Shown: positions 1 through 12,200 of the stretch, in pieces
How the letters are laid out: every line of letters starts with the position of its first letter
Numbering within the stretch: the stretch's first letter is position 1
Made by a program: the position numbers and the translations under genes
Assembly (NCBI GenBank): GCA_037976565.1
Contig: CP137685.1
Coordinates: forward strand, 27,462,827-27,526,826
Source: Mesocentrotus franciscanus
Lineage: Eukaryota > Echinodermata > Echinoidea > Camarodonta > Strongylocentrotidae
DNA length: 64,000 bases
Direction of reading: 5' to 3'
Notes under the pieces: model-generated
Told to the model about the DNA's origin: nothing
Database searches by the model: none
The model's input: only the letters and a program-made list of their open reading frames with translations

Positions 1-860
1 TTAGTGAATTTTATATATATATTTGATTTCATAAAATGTAAAATAATTTAGGCAAGTAATCAGATTGTGTACTTTCTACAATATCAAAATACCTCCAGAG
101 TGTTAATTCAATTAAATAATGATGCTATAGTTCACATCACATCTTGTCTTTGTATTCTGTTGTGTTTTTCTCTAGAGCGCTTAGGGACATGTTTTATTAC
201 TATGTCTTATGCGCTATACAAGAACGGTTAATTATTATTATTATTATGCTCACACTGTGCACTAAATGCTCTATAAGATGATTCATTGACATTCTGCTGC
301 CCTGTAAAGGTGGATTACATGATATTCAAATAGTATTTTTTGTGTTTTAAAAAGGGGGGTTATCTTATTTATAGGCACCTTTATCACTTTGAGAGTGGAC
401 ACTAAAGGCTCGTTCAGATATGACGAAGCAAAACTGAACCATTTCTTTTTTACAATGACATAAAGTGCAATACGCTACACATTTCTGTACATTATAACAC
501 AGAGTCAGAGAATATGCACAAGTCCTTTGTTACGCAAAGTTACAATTCATTTACGAGGGGCCTTTTTGCAGAGGTTTACCGCACGATATCTGAACAAGCC
601 TTAAAAAATGCAGAAAATGCAACCTCTCCATGTTTAAAAGATCTGTGGTCAGTAGGGGACATCTGTGCCATGTGCTAACTATGATCCTGTCCATACACTG
701 AATGGTGGCAGCGGTGGGATATACTGTAAATCCAGTTCAACATTCTTCTGTGACACTTTCATGACACTTCAGGAAGTTCGCAAGAGATTGAAATTCGCAA
801 GAAATTGAAATTCGCAAAGTTTCATACTGCAGAATCGTTGATTAACAACCTGACCAACAA
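1..860. other. Left-edge intronic sequence
   Basis: No cysteine-module exon seen on the minus strand. Positions about 170-245 (GCGCTATACAAGAACGG followed by an ATT run) look like the tail of a dispersed repeat. The rest is featureless AT-rich sequence. Confidence 0.5.
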
Positions 861-1160
861 TAAATGTTTGCAGTTCACAAAAGTAGAAGTAGTAGTATTG
901 GTATTTATTCAAAGAATTCCACATGCCAGCACATGGGCTGACTGGGCTGAATGAAGTTTACAAGGTAAAATGATAAAAGACAAAATGACTTGCAAATCTA
1001 TACATATATCACAGTCATACAATAATATGACGGAGAGTAACAGAGAGAGAGGGCGAGAAAGGTAGAGGCGAGAACAATGATAAAGTGGCAGAAGTGTGAC
1101 AGTCCAGAAGAAGAGAGTTTCTTGCATGAGAAAAGGTGTCCATAACATATTGCAGAAGTT
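860..1160 (-). mobile_element. Possible retroelement 3' end (antisense)
   Basis: The minus strand ends in GAATAAATACCAATACTACT, similar to the AATACC tail of the retrotransposon at 60 kb, and the ORF beneath it encodes nothing I recognise. Weak evidence. Confidence 0.25.
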
Positions 1161-1169
1161 TTAAGAAAA

Positions 1170-2963
1170 ACAAGTCAACGCAAAGCGTAGCATCCACTTG
1201 CCGGTTACAAATGGCCTATATTTAGCAATTTTTTCATATTTAATGAGCTGTGACCTTTGACCTTTGACATACATACTCAACAACATTACTTACTTCATTG
1301 AATGAAAACCACATATTTGCATATGGAGTTAGGTATTTTTGCATACCGTATTTGCCGCCGATAAGGCCGCAGCGCCGCATAGGCCGCACCCCTAATTTGA
1401 CATTTCGTAGACAAAAAAAAAAAACGAACTAAGATCTAGATCTAGTTTATGTTTGAAAAATAAGTTATGAAGTTTATTCAAGAGATTGACAAAACTCCAT
1501 GTCAACAATATAACACAAAATTGTCGGTAGGATGTGTAGAGTTATTCTAGAATTGTCCTGTACCATTGTACTTGTACGTTCGATCGAGAATATATATGAG
1601 AACCCACCCGCGCATGCGCAGATCATTACGTTCCGTAGTTTTTCTTAGTGCCAAACACTGGGATTTCTTCTCGCAGAATCCATCGAAATCTCTGCAATCC
1701 GACGTTATTCAATTTATATTTGGACATACAATTGTTTATTGAACCCCGGTCTTTACTACTACTCGTCGTTTTTGTAGTTAAAAATCATCTTGGTGGTTTT
1801 TATCGTATTTTCTTGCCATGGAATAACATGGTTTTGACGCTATCGTGACCAGCACTGCTGCTGCGAGCTCCGGCGTGGATCTAGCTACCTGTCCCAAATT
1901 TACGAATATGTGCTGTATTTTTGAATTTTTGACTGTTGCTGCACAAAGTCCGCACCCAGACTTTACACCGGCAAATACGGTATTTAATGAGCTATTACCT
2001 TTGACCTACATACTCCGAAATCGAACTTAGGCTGTATTTTGATACCATGTACCTTCGTATTAAATTTCATTAAAATCTGTCAAACATTACTAAAGTTATT
2101 GAACGGAAACCACATTTTCGAATACATGATTAGCTATTTTTGCATATTTAATGAGCTATGACCTTTGACCTTCATACTCGAAATCAAAATCAGGCTGTAT
2201 TTTGTTACCATGTACCTTCATATTAAATTTCATTAAAATCTGTTAAACATTACTAAAGTTATCGAACGGAAACCAAATTTTCTAATAGTTAGCTTTTTTC
2301 GCATATTTAATGAGTTATGACCTTTGACCTACACACTCTGAAATCGAGGTTAGGCTATGTTTTGTTACCATGTTCCTTCTTTTCAATTTTTTTGCATATA
2401 TAATTAGGTATTTTCGCATATTTAATGAGCAATGACCTTTGACCTTTGACCTACATACTCCGAAATCGAACTTAGGCTGTATTTTGATACCATGTACCTC
2501 CATATCTAATTTCATTAAAATCTGTCAAACATTACTAAAGTTATCGAACAGAAAACAAATTTTCAAATAATTTGCCTTTTTTTGCTTATTTAATGAGCTA
2601 TGACCTTTGACCTTTGACCTACATACTCAGAAATCGAACTTAGGCTGTATTTTGATACCATGTACCTTGATATCAAATTTCATTAAAAACCGTCAAACAT
2701 TACTAAAGTTATCGAACAGAAAACAAATTTTCAAATAATTTGCCTTTTTTTGCTTATTTAATGAGCTATGACCTTTGACCTTTGACCTACATACTCAGAA
2801 ATCAAACTTAGCCTGTGTTTTGATACCATGTACCTTCATATCAAATTTCATTAAAATCCGTCAAACCTTACTAAAGTTATAGAACGGAAACTAGATTTGT
2901 TACGGAAGGACAGACAGCAGCATTACTATATCCCCTCCGACTTTGTCTGCGAGAGGATAATAA
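1170..2963. repeat. Family B tandem-repeat element, copy 1
   Basis: Starts CAAGTCAACGCAAAGCGTAG and ends CTATATCCCCTCCGACTTTG then GCGAGAGGATAA. Between are about seven units of 150-165 bases, each with TTTAATGAGCTATGACC, TTTGACC motifs, TACATACTC-GAAATC and GATACCATGTACCTTCATAT. It is interrupted at 1346-1980 by another element. The second copy is at 3992-6213. Confidence 0.8.
1346..1980. mobile_element. DNA element with short TIRs inserted at TA within a family B repeat
   Basis: Ends are CCGTATTTGCCGCCG and its inverted form CACCGGCAAATACGG. The interrupted repeat reads GCATATTTAATG elsewhere; here it is GCATA, insert, TATTTAATG, so the target TA is duplicated. A TA duplication suggests a Tc1/mariner-like mechanism. 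The two small plus-strand ORFs inside (1648-1848, 1845-2030) match nothing I know. Confidence 0.7.
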
Positions 2964-3020
2964 AGTGTGATGGTGTTAAGGACAAAATGTAGAACTTAAA
3001 GTTGCAAACAACCAACCTAC

Positions 3021-3230
3021 TTGTATTCCTGCAGGCACATACTTCACAACCATCACTGTCAGTCGCCCGACCACGGGGGCAATGTATTGAACAGTTCTGG
3101 ATAGAGACCGGAAGGCAGGCAATCGGCTGTCGACAGCTACATGTCTGGCAGCCATGTCGGTCAGTAGATAGTCCATAAGGACAGGTAGCCAATAGTGGGC
3201 ATTGCTGGACATTGAGGGCTGGACATCCAT
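3021..3230 (-). CDS. Exon 39: two antistasin modules (last exon in window)
   Basis: 70 codons, phase 1-1, acceptor TTATTTCCAG and donor GTAGGT. Module 1: GCPALNVQQCPLLATC, PYGLSTDRHGCQTCSC. Module 2: ACLPVSIQNCSIHC, PRGRATDSDGCEVCAC. Six cysteines each. The good donor in phase 1 shows that at least one more exon lies to the left, outside the window or in the repeat-rich first 3 kb. Residues about 2081-2150. Confidence 0.88.
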
Positions 3231-6200
3231 CTGGAAATAAAAGTGCATAAATTTTCATTTCATAGATAGTACTGTAAATGTATGTGCATACAAATTTATT
3301 TCAAAAGAAGGGAACAGCATCGAGAAGACTGGGAGAAGCACATACATTCATAAAAATGTGAAATGTAGAAGTTACCAATATAGAGAACTCACAAACTGAA
3401 ACTGTTTAGTTCAGTTTTAAATCAATTATGGCATAACTGAAATATTCTTTGTTTAGGCAATAAAATCTTAAAACATCACATGAGCAAAATATAATACCTG
3501 ACTAAAATTTGAATAATCACAATACTCATACATAATTAAAAACCCTACATAAATTACAATACTCACTTTGCCAATATCTTTACAAGTATGTACATGTGAA
3601 CGCATGTGCTAGATGGGAATATATGCCACCTGGTAACTGGAATTGATTATTACTGCTTACTACCAAAACACACCCTTGTTTACTTTTAACCTGAAATGTG
3701 CCACATGCAGACAGACCGATAATCTTATCCTTCAAAAAAAAAGGAATGATTACAGGTTTGTGTTGAACAGTGTTTTTGGTGACACTACTGCGTTTATCTA
3801 ATAGTATGATGTGTCTGTGTTACTTTTTATATCACAGGTAGAGCAGGCTCAGACTGTGACTATGGTAATGGTTTTTTACCTTTTAATACTTCTGTATTTT
3901 TAGATTTTTAAAGAACTTTTGGCACAAAACATAATGCTATGTTATTACATTATAACTGCTATATACATGCATGTTTTCTTACTCTAAACATAACAAGTCA
4001 ATGCAAAGCGTAGCATCCCTTCACCGGGTACAAATAGCCTATATTTAGCAATTTTTGCATATTTAATGAGCTGTGACCTTTGACCTTTGACGTACATACT
4101 CAACAACATTACTTACGTTTATTTAAACATATTTGTGGCTTACACCCAGTAAATAAGATCGATTGATCGATCTGTATTGAAAAACAAGTCAGAAAAAATC
4201 TTGGAACCAGCAGGACTAAAAAAAATTTAAAAGTAAAAACTTACTTACGTTATTGAATGAAAACCACATGTTCACATATATAAATAGGTATTTTCGCATA
4301 CATAATGAGCTATGACCTTTGACCTTTGACCAGTGAAAAAAATTCACGGGGGCTCAGGGCGATTTAGCCCCTGAAATGCCCAAAAGAGCCCCAGAAATGC
4401 TAAAAAGAGCCCGGAAATTTGCATAGAGTTCAATGCAAACCAATATTTTAGAGTGCTATTTTCATGCACTTGAGCTTGAAAAGTAGCCCCCGAAAAATAA
4501 ATATTATTTTTTTCCCTGCCTTTGACCTACATACTCCGAAATCAAACTTAGGCTGTATTTTGATACCATGTAGCTCCATATCAAATTTCATAAAACTAGA
4601 TGGAACTTCAACTGCGCGCAGTCGATGATGCCTCCGCCATAGAGCAATTTTACAAACCAAAATGGAAGCAATTTTTAAAATTCAAGTTTGATTGTAATCC
4701 ATCTGTTGGTTCTAATGATAACGCGATCACGAGCTATTTTAGGATACATAATGAGCCCTGTGACCTTTGACCTCGTGACCCCAAATCTAATCAGTTCATT
4801 GGCTCTGCAAGATACATACATGACCCAAGTTTGGCGGTAATCCATCAATCGGTTCTTGAGATAATGTGATCACAAGCTATTTTGCATACATAACGAGCCC
4901 TGTGACCTTTGACCTCGTGACCCCAAAATCTAACCAGTTCATTAGCTCTGCAAGATACATACATAACCCAAGTTTGGCGGTAATCCATCAATCGGTTCTT
5001 GAGATAACACGATCACGAGCTATTTTTGCATACATAAAGAGCCCTGTGACCTTTGACCTTTGACCTCGTGACCCCAAAATCTAATCAGTTCATTAGCTCT
5101 GCAAGATACATACATGACCCAAGTTTGGCGGTAATCCATCAATCGGTTCTTGAGATAACGCGATCACAAGCTATTTTTGCATACACAATGAGCCCTGTGA
5201 CCTTTGACCTTTGACCTCGTGACCCCAAAATCTAATCAGTTCATTAGCTCTGCAAGATACATACATGACCCAAGTTTGGCGGTAATCCATCAATCGGTTC
5301 TTGAGATAACGCGATCACGAGCTATTTTTGCATACATAATGAGCCTTGTGACCTTTGACCTTGGACCTCGTGACCCCAAAATCTAATCACTTCATTAGCT
5401 CTGCAAGATACATACATGACCCGAGTTTGGCGGTAATCCATCAATTGGTTCTTGAGATAACGCGATCACGAGAACGGGACGTACGTACGGACGTATGTAC
5501 GTACGTACGGACGGACGGACAACCAGAAAACATAATGCCTCCGGCTACGTTGTAGCGGAGGCATAAAAACATCAAACATTTATACTAAAGTTATGCAGTA
5601 GGCTTATGGTTGCAACATGTGAGAGAGGGGGGAGGATTGGGGAGTCCTGAAAAGGACTGTCCGTAGTCTTTCTTTCTTGAGTATATCTGTATATCTACAT
5701 CACCATGCTAGTTGATACTTGTAAGCAGCATCTATTACTAAAGTTATCGAACGCAAACCAAATTTTATAATTAGCTTTTTTTTCGCATATTTAATGACCT
5801 TTGACCTTTGACCTACACACTACGAAATCGACCTTAGGCTGTGTTTTGATACCATGTACCTTCATTAAAATCCACCAAACATTACCGGTTATAATTGTAA
5901 TGCTTCCTGGGATAAATTTCAATTGTTTAAACATATTTGTGGCTTACACCCAGTACATAAGATCGATTGATCGATCTGTAATTGAAAACAAGTCAGAAAA
6001 AATCTTGGAACCAGCGGGATTTGAACCTGCCATTGTGACTGTGCCATGGACCAGTGATGGCCGATCTTATTTACTGGGTGTAAGCCGCAAATATGTTTAA
6101 ACAATTACTAAAGTTATAGAATGGAAACCAAATTTGTTACGGACAGACGGAAGAATGGAAGGACGGACGGCAGCGTTACTATATCCCCTCCGACTTCGTC

Positions 6201-9200
6201 AGCGATGGGATAAATAATATTGTTCACATGTTAGAAGAATTTAAAGAACTCAAATGAGTCTACCTGAATGTTGGCAGGCACAGATCTCACAGCCGTGATC
6301 CGTGGCATAACCCTCGGAACACACGAGGGCACAATTTTCTGCTGTGACAGGTGGGCAAGGTATGACCATCAAAGCTTGGATCTGAAATGGATCCTTTAGA
6401 GGTTGCACAGCTGCATAGAATAACAAGAAATACAGTGTGATACAAGATCAAAACAAAATATTGGTTTAAACACTTAGATATGCAAACTTCATAGGTTCAA
6501 CCCTTCGTGTGGCACTAGTATCCTATGGCAAGACATTACCACTCTTAACCCATGTATTAAATGGGTACTGGGAGGAAGGAATTATTTGAATGCCATGAGC
6601 ATTGACATTGGTAGCCTAGCTAAGGTCAGCATACTGTTATAGTGCCTTGACTTTGCATAGTGGATATATATTGTAAGATCTGAATCAACGGATATGGTTG
6701 ATTTCCTGCTGTATCCTGTGGCAGGGTATTAATCTATATTTGCCACTCCATACCCGGGATAGAAATGAGACCCACGGAGATGACAAAGGCCACTGGAACT
6801 TAAATTCAGTAATGTCCCACTGCTACAAAAGGCTACAATGTGCAAAAGACATGCACACTTTATGTACCATCTTTAAATCTGGATTCAAAAGTAGTGATAC
6901 CAATTTTACCCAGTAAGCAAACATCAGTCACAAGCTCTTAAAAATTTCTTAACAATATGGTATAATATTTACAAGTATGGACCTTAAACCTGGAATGTGG
7001 AACCTGGAACCTTGAACCATATTTGCATGTATTCATTATATTTATCTAAAGGTGAACACAGACAGACAATTTCCTTCTATTTCTTGACTGTGATTACTTT
7101 TCAATATTCTTACGATTATTTCAATAACATTCTGCACTTTCCCATTTTTGTTGTTCTTCTTCTTTTTAGAACAGGATTTTTCTTTCAAATGACATTTAAT
7201 ATAGTAGACATAAAGAAATATCAATTGCCATTTCTTACACACAATGAAATCTATGAGCAAATAGTCCACTCAATTTCAGTCTTTCACAGATATATCATGG
7301 AATATAATGGTCAAACTCACCAGGGATCTTGCAAGAACAAATTTGGCAACCATCTGAATCTGTTGCCAAACCAAACAGGCAGGTCTTGGTGCAGGTTTTA
7401 CTGGACACAAGGGTGGTACACTCATCATCTGAATGTACATTAACAGGAAAGGGAGAGAAAGGCAGATTTATGACATGTTAAACTTATTTAATTTACATCA
7501 AAATAGTACACACTTCATCTGCTATTCTTAGTTTCATCATAAAAATTTCCAGTTCAATTTTTTTTTATACTGTATGTGAAATTACATTTTTCGAAACAAA
7601 AGTGATCATAAACCATTTTTGTTAAAACATAGACAGCATCATCTACTTCTATTCTTTTGCTAATACTTTTGTTCTGCCTTAATCTGTTACCCAGTATTTG
7701 TCTATTAAAGTATTAGTGATAACAGAAATCCAATCCATCCAATCCAATCCAATCCAGGAATTTATAAAGCGCCAATATCTAGTTGCCTAATCAAAGGCGC
7801 TGATGAGACTGAAAAACTACCAAAAATGTCTGTTCATGATTCTAACTGGGAAAGACAAAAAAGCAGTGACTAATTGTAAGCAATCTGAAATAGGTATGTC
7901 TTTAGTTGAGTTCTGAAAGTGGATAACTGGTGACAAGAGCGTAGGATTTGGGAAAGACCATTCCACAATCTCGATGGACAGGCAGTAAATGATCGATCAC
8001 CTAGAAAAGAGCGTGTTCAAGGACTCTCGAGCAGGTATTTACCTGCAGATCGCAAATTAGTTCGAGGGTATAAATAGTCAACAAGTCTGAAATGTACACA
8101 GGGGCATATCCATGCATTGCCTTCCATGTTAATAAAATAATTTTTTATTCAATTCTCTGTTTTACAGAAAGCCAGTGTAGTGCAATAAGTGTAGGGGTAA
8201 TATGGTCAAACTTTCTACCTCTTCAAAGAATACATGCAGCAGAATTCTGAGCATATTGTAATTTCCTCAAATGCTGTTGAGTTATACCAAAGAGCAAAGA
8301 ATTTCCATCATCTAACCGTGATGTTATTAATGCGTGAACGAAATGACTTAAACTCTTGTTATTATGAAAGTCTTAAATTTAACCATGTTTCGTTGGTACA
8401 GATTACTAGAATGAGAGAAAAGCCCAGCTATTTTTAAAAAATAGTTAGGATACTGGAATTGAATATTTTATTTGATTATTTGTATACTATTTCTGTGATA
8501 AGGATTTATAAATCTGGTGCAGCAACTCTTTATACATCAAAATTTAATCAAGTAATTTAAATCAAATTAATCTGAACAGCACTGAATTGGGAGGGGAATC
8601 CTCTGTCATTGACTTTTACCCGATTTTGTACATGTGCACATTTCACAACCGTTCTCATCTGTGGTGAACCCCCTCCAACATCTAAGCTGGCAGGCCTCTC
8701 TGCTCAAGGGTGGGCAGTCTGTCACTGAGGGAGAAGGGATGATGTCAGGAATAGCCTTTTAAAACCGTGGTGTCTATATAGATACATGATTCTATTCAAT
8801 ACTTTTGCTGACACGAAGTAACCAGCATGTAACACAAATAACACTTCTTGAGTAAATTGTTTCACCATGGTTCTTCTTATTCTTGTTTGAGGTGATAAAA
8901 GCATTGTTCAAGGATATAAAAATTCATTTTAAAAATGATGAAAAAATGGGCAATATCAATCGAAAAACATGAATTTGAATCTCTCAATATGTTGCCAATA
9001 TATAGATTTAATTCTTGGCATCAAACATAATGTTGGCGTCAAACAAAAATGGATGCAGTGTGGAGAAACTTTTGCCTTTTGAATAATGGTAAGGCATTTC
9101 CACAATCAAACATGATGTAGCAAGTTCTAGTTCTCTATTTTCAATACAGTGATTTTTAGTACATCTAATGGGATTATTGAATAATAGAGGCACTAACCTG

Positions 9201-12200
9201 GTGTCTTACAAACACAAATCTCACAACCATTGGGTGATGTTGAGGCCAGACCATATGCACACATGTCCAGTTCTGGGCAGTTGGCTGTTGTCAGGACTGG
9301 ACATTCATTAACATCTACAGATAGCATGAAGAAAGGTTTCAATGAATCGTCCTGTAGCAATCATTTATTTCAATAAAATAAAAAAGTAGGTATCAAACTA
9401 ATACGGAAATAACATATTTGCAAAAAATCAGATTGCTTTCATTTATCTATATGTCAAGGCAAAAGAACCATATAAATTTCCATTCATATGCCATCTACTT
9501 TACTGTTTACAATCTTGAGTATACACATCTGAATGATGAAGACTTACTCGACTGTAATCCTGGCATATGAATCACCTTGTAAACTACTGTCTAATATAAA
9601 GCAGTAACACTGAAAATAAATACCATTTTCTTATTAAGGTGTCATCATTTATTGGATACATCACCATGCTACATATACATGAACATGTTTGTATCAAATG
9701 GTTTGCAGTTCGAGTCCCACTTGAAGCACTTGTGTTCTTTGGTAAGAAATTAATCTACATTTCCCACTCTCAACCGGTGCAGTAAATGGGTACCTGTTAT
9801 AAATGATTACTTGAATGTTTTCAGTATCTTAGAGCAGCTCATGTAAAGCCAGGGTAATAATTATAGTAACGTTTACTTTCTAAGTCCCATGAGCATCTTC
9901 TGGAATGGGTTTGAGCACAAGATAACAAAGATATCATTACTCTATCTCCTACCAATCATGACTGATGTTCTACATACTTGAAGTGTACCAATCACCTAAA
10001 AAATATTTTTTGTATAGCTAGAATGTATCTAATGAACCTCAAAAAAACTTAATCCGGATTTTTATTTGCTAACAGATAAGGAGTATAAAGAAAATAAAGA
10101 ATAACAAAAAAGGGTGCAGGTGGAACCCAAGTTGGACCTGGTTCTGTGCAGGCCCTATTTTAAGCACGCATACTGGTGCATTGAGTAGCCTACTCAGGCT
10201 ACGGTAGTTGCTTTTATGTTAATAATTGAGAGTATATTCAAACTTGCAAAATCTCTTTAAAATAGTGATGTTTGAAGTTCATATTTTGACAATAGTATCA
10301 CGACATGGAAAGACTAACATATAAATAAAAATATCTTTTGCTGATCGGTACACTTTTGAATAAAATAATTTGACAATGAAATTGAATCTCTACATACCAT
10401 ACTCAGGTTTACATGCACAAGTCTCACATCCATGGGCATCTGATAGCCTTCCAAACTCACACTCCAGAGAACAGTTTCCCATCGACGGGCAAAGAGCTTT
10501 CAATACCAAAGTAAACATTCAGTAATGATGTAAAATTGATGAAAGAACATGATGGTGATAGCTTCTTGTATAGCACAGGTATCTGACTCTGACGAGCACC
10601 CATGGCGCTTGCTCTACAACGTCTCATAAATGCAACGTTCCTGGTCAGTCTTTCAAATTAAGATTATTTCCCACGAGTCTTTATTGGCATTAATATTATT
10701 CTTGTGGTGATGTTGTATCTAGAAATGGTACGTGAGTACTTACATTTGGTGCATGTTAAATAATCACTTTGAATGCAAACTGTTACCATACAAATACATG
10801 TTTGACCAGTTTGACACTTAAAAATCTGAGTACTAATCTTTATTCTTATCTTGATACTATATCATCTTACATACCCTTGGATATATTGTGAGCAGTAAAT
10901 AAAATCAATATCATCAGTTGAAAAATCATTGATATATATATGTTGATATAGAAACCAAACAGGTCACAAACAGTAAGACAGTGTGTTCGAAATATTCTAA
11001 ACAGACATTTTTTTTAAAGTTATGTATACCGGTAACTGCATTCGGTTGGTGTAAAAGAAACAAACAATTTGGGAACATTTTATGATTGAAAGGTTAGGTT
11101 TTTGAAATTTGACATAGATGTAAAATAATTGTTTCAGTTTTAAATTGGGCATAAATTACCTTCTGTAGGAAGGGACATCAAAATAAAAGGATATGTTCAC
11201 ATTTCCATTTTAGGAATTAGAGAAACATAACAATTCTTTATCCAAACATATTGTTCAACATTAAAATTCTTGGGCGGATTTTCTACCATGGGTACTAAAG
11301 TGGTTAAAATCTATCAAAATGCTGTAATAATATACCTGGCAGGCGACATCTACACACTTTCTTCCCTGTATCATCAGTAGCAAATCCGTATGGACACCTC
11401 AAGAACATGCAATCGGTTGAGAAATCAGTACTGATACCTGGGAAAAAACAAAGGTACAGACAGGCTACGAGACATTCAAGGATATGATAGTCCAGTGGTT
11501 AAAATCCGTCCAGTTCACTTCATTTTTCCATAGCAATAAAAGGAAAATAAACCTGCACAGTTATACCATGCAAATTGCTCCCAGGGCATGTCTGTTATAT
11601 TGATCTATGCATGAAGAATAAATATCATATAAAACATTTACATTTACCTGATGAATACTTTACATTGACAACCTCCTGGAAAATTACACTTTAAACATGA
11701 ATTCATATTCAATATTAGATTTCAACAATATTCAGTTATATAGAAACATAATTCAAATTTCATGAGCCAGACAACTCAAGGTAGCTAATTCATCAACTGT
11801 CTTTCAATTAAAACTAGATGGAACTTCAACTGCGCGAGTCGAAAATGATGCCTCCGCCATAGAGCAATTTTACAAACCAAAATGGAAGCAATTTTTAAAA
11901 TTCAAGTTTGATTGTAATCCATCTGTTGGTTCTAATGATAACGCGATCACGAGCTATTTTGAGATACATAATGAGCCCTGTGACCTTTGACCTCGTGATC
12001 CCCAAATCTAATCAGTTCATTGACTCTGCAAGATACATACATGACCCAAGATTGGCGGTAATCCATCAATCGGATCTTGAGATAAAGTGATCACAAGCTA
12101 TTTTGCATACATAATGAGCCCTGTGACCTTTGACCTTTAACCTCGTGACCCCAAAATCTAATCAGTTCATTAGCTCTGCAAGATACATACATGACCCAAG

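Larger units (their letters stand above)
3992..6213. repeat. Family B tandem-repeat element, copy 2, with nested insertions
   Basis: Left end ACAAGTCAATGCAAAGCGTA and right end CTATATCCCCTCCGACTTCG as in copy 1. The middle is split by a SINE fragment (4118-4228), an unrelated 170-base stretch with AGCCCC motifs (about 4331-4500), a family A element (4594-5568) and a SINE foldback (5931-6106), which gives a relative order of insertion. Confidence 0.75.

Noticed and set aside
4866..5555. Overlapping plus-strand ORFs with FDLVTPKSNQFISSARYIHD repeats
   Set aside because: They are the family A tandem repeat translated; the same ORFs recur at each copy and are broken by unit differences.
4594..5568. 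CRISPR-like array from regular ~150-base repeats
   Set aside because: Units are adjacent and similar throughout with no unique spacers, and the genome is eukaryotic.
6997..7443. 148-residue plus-strand ORF
   Set aside because: It runs antisense across antistasin exon 37 and shows no recognisable domain.
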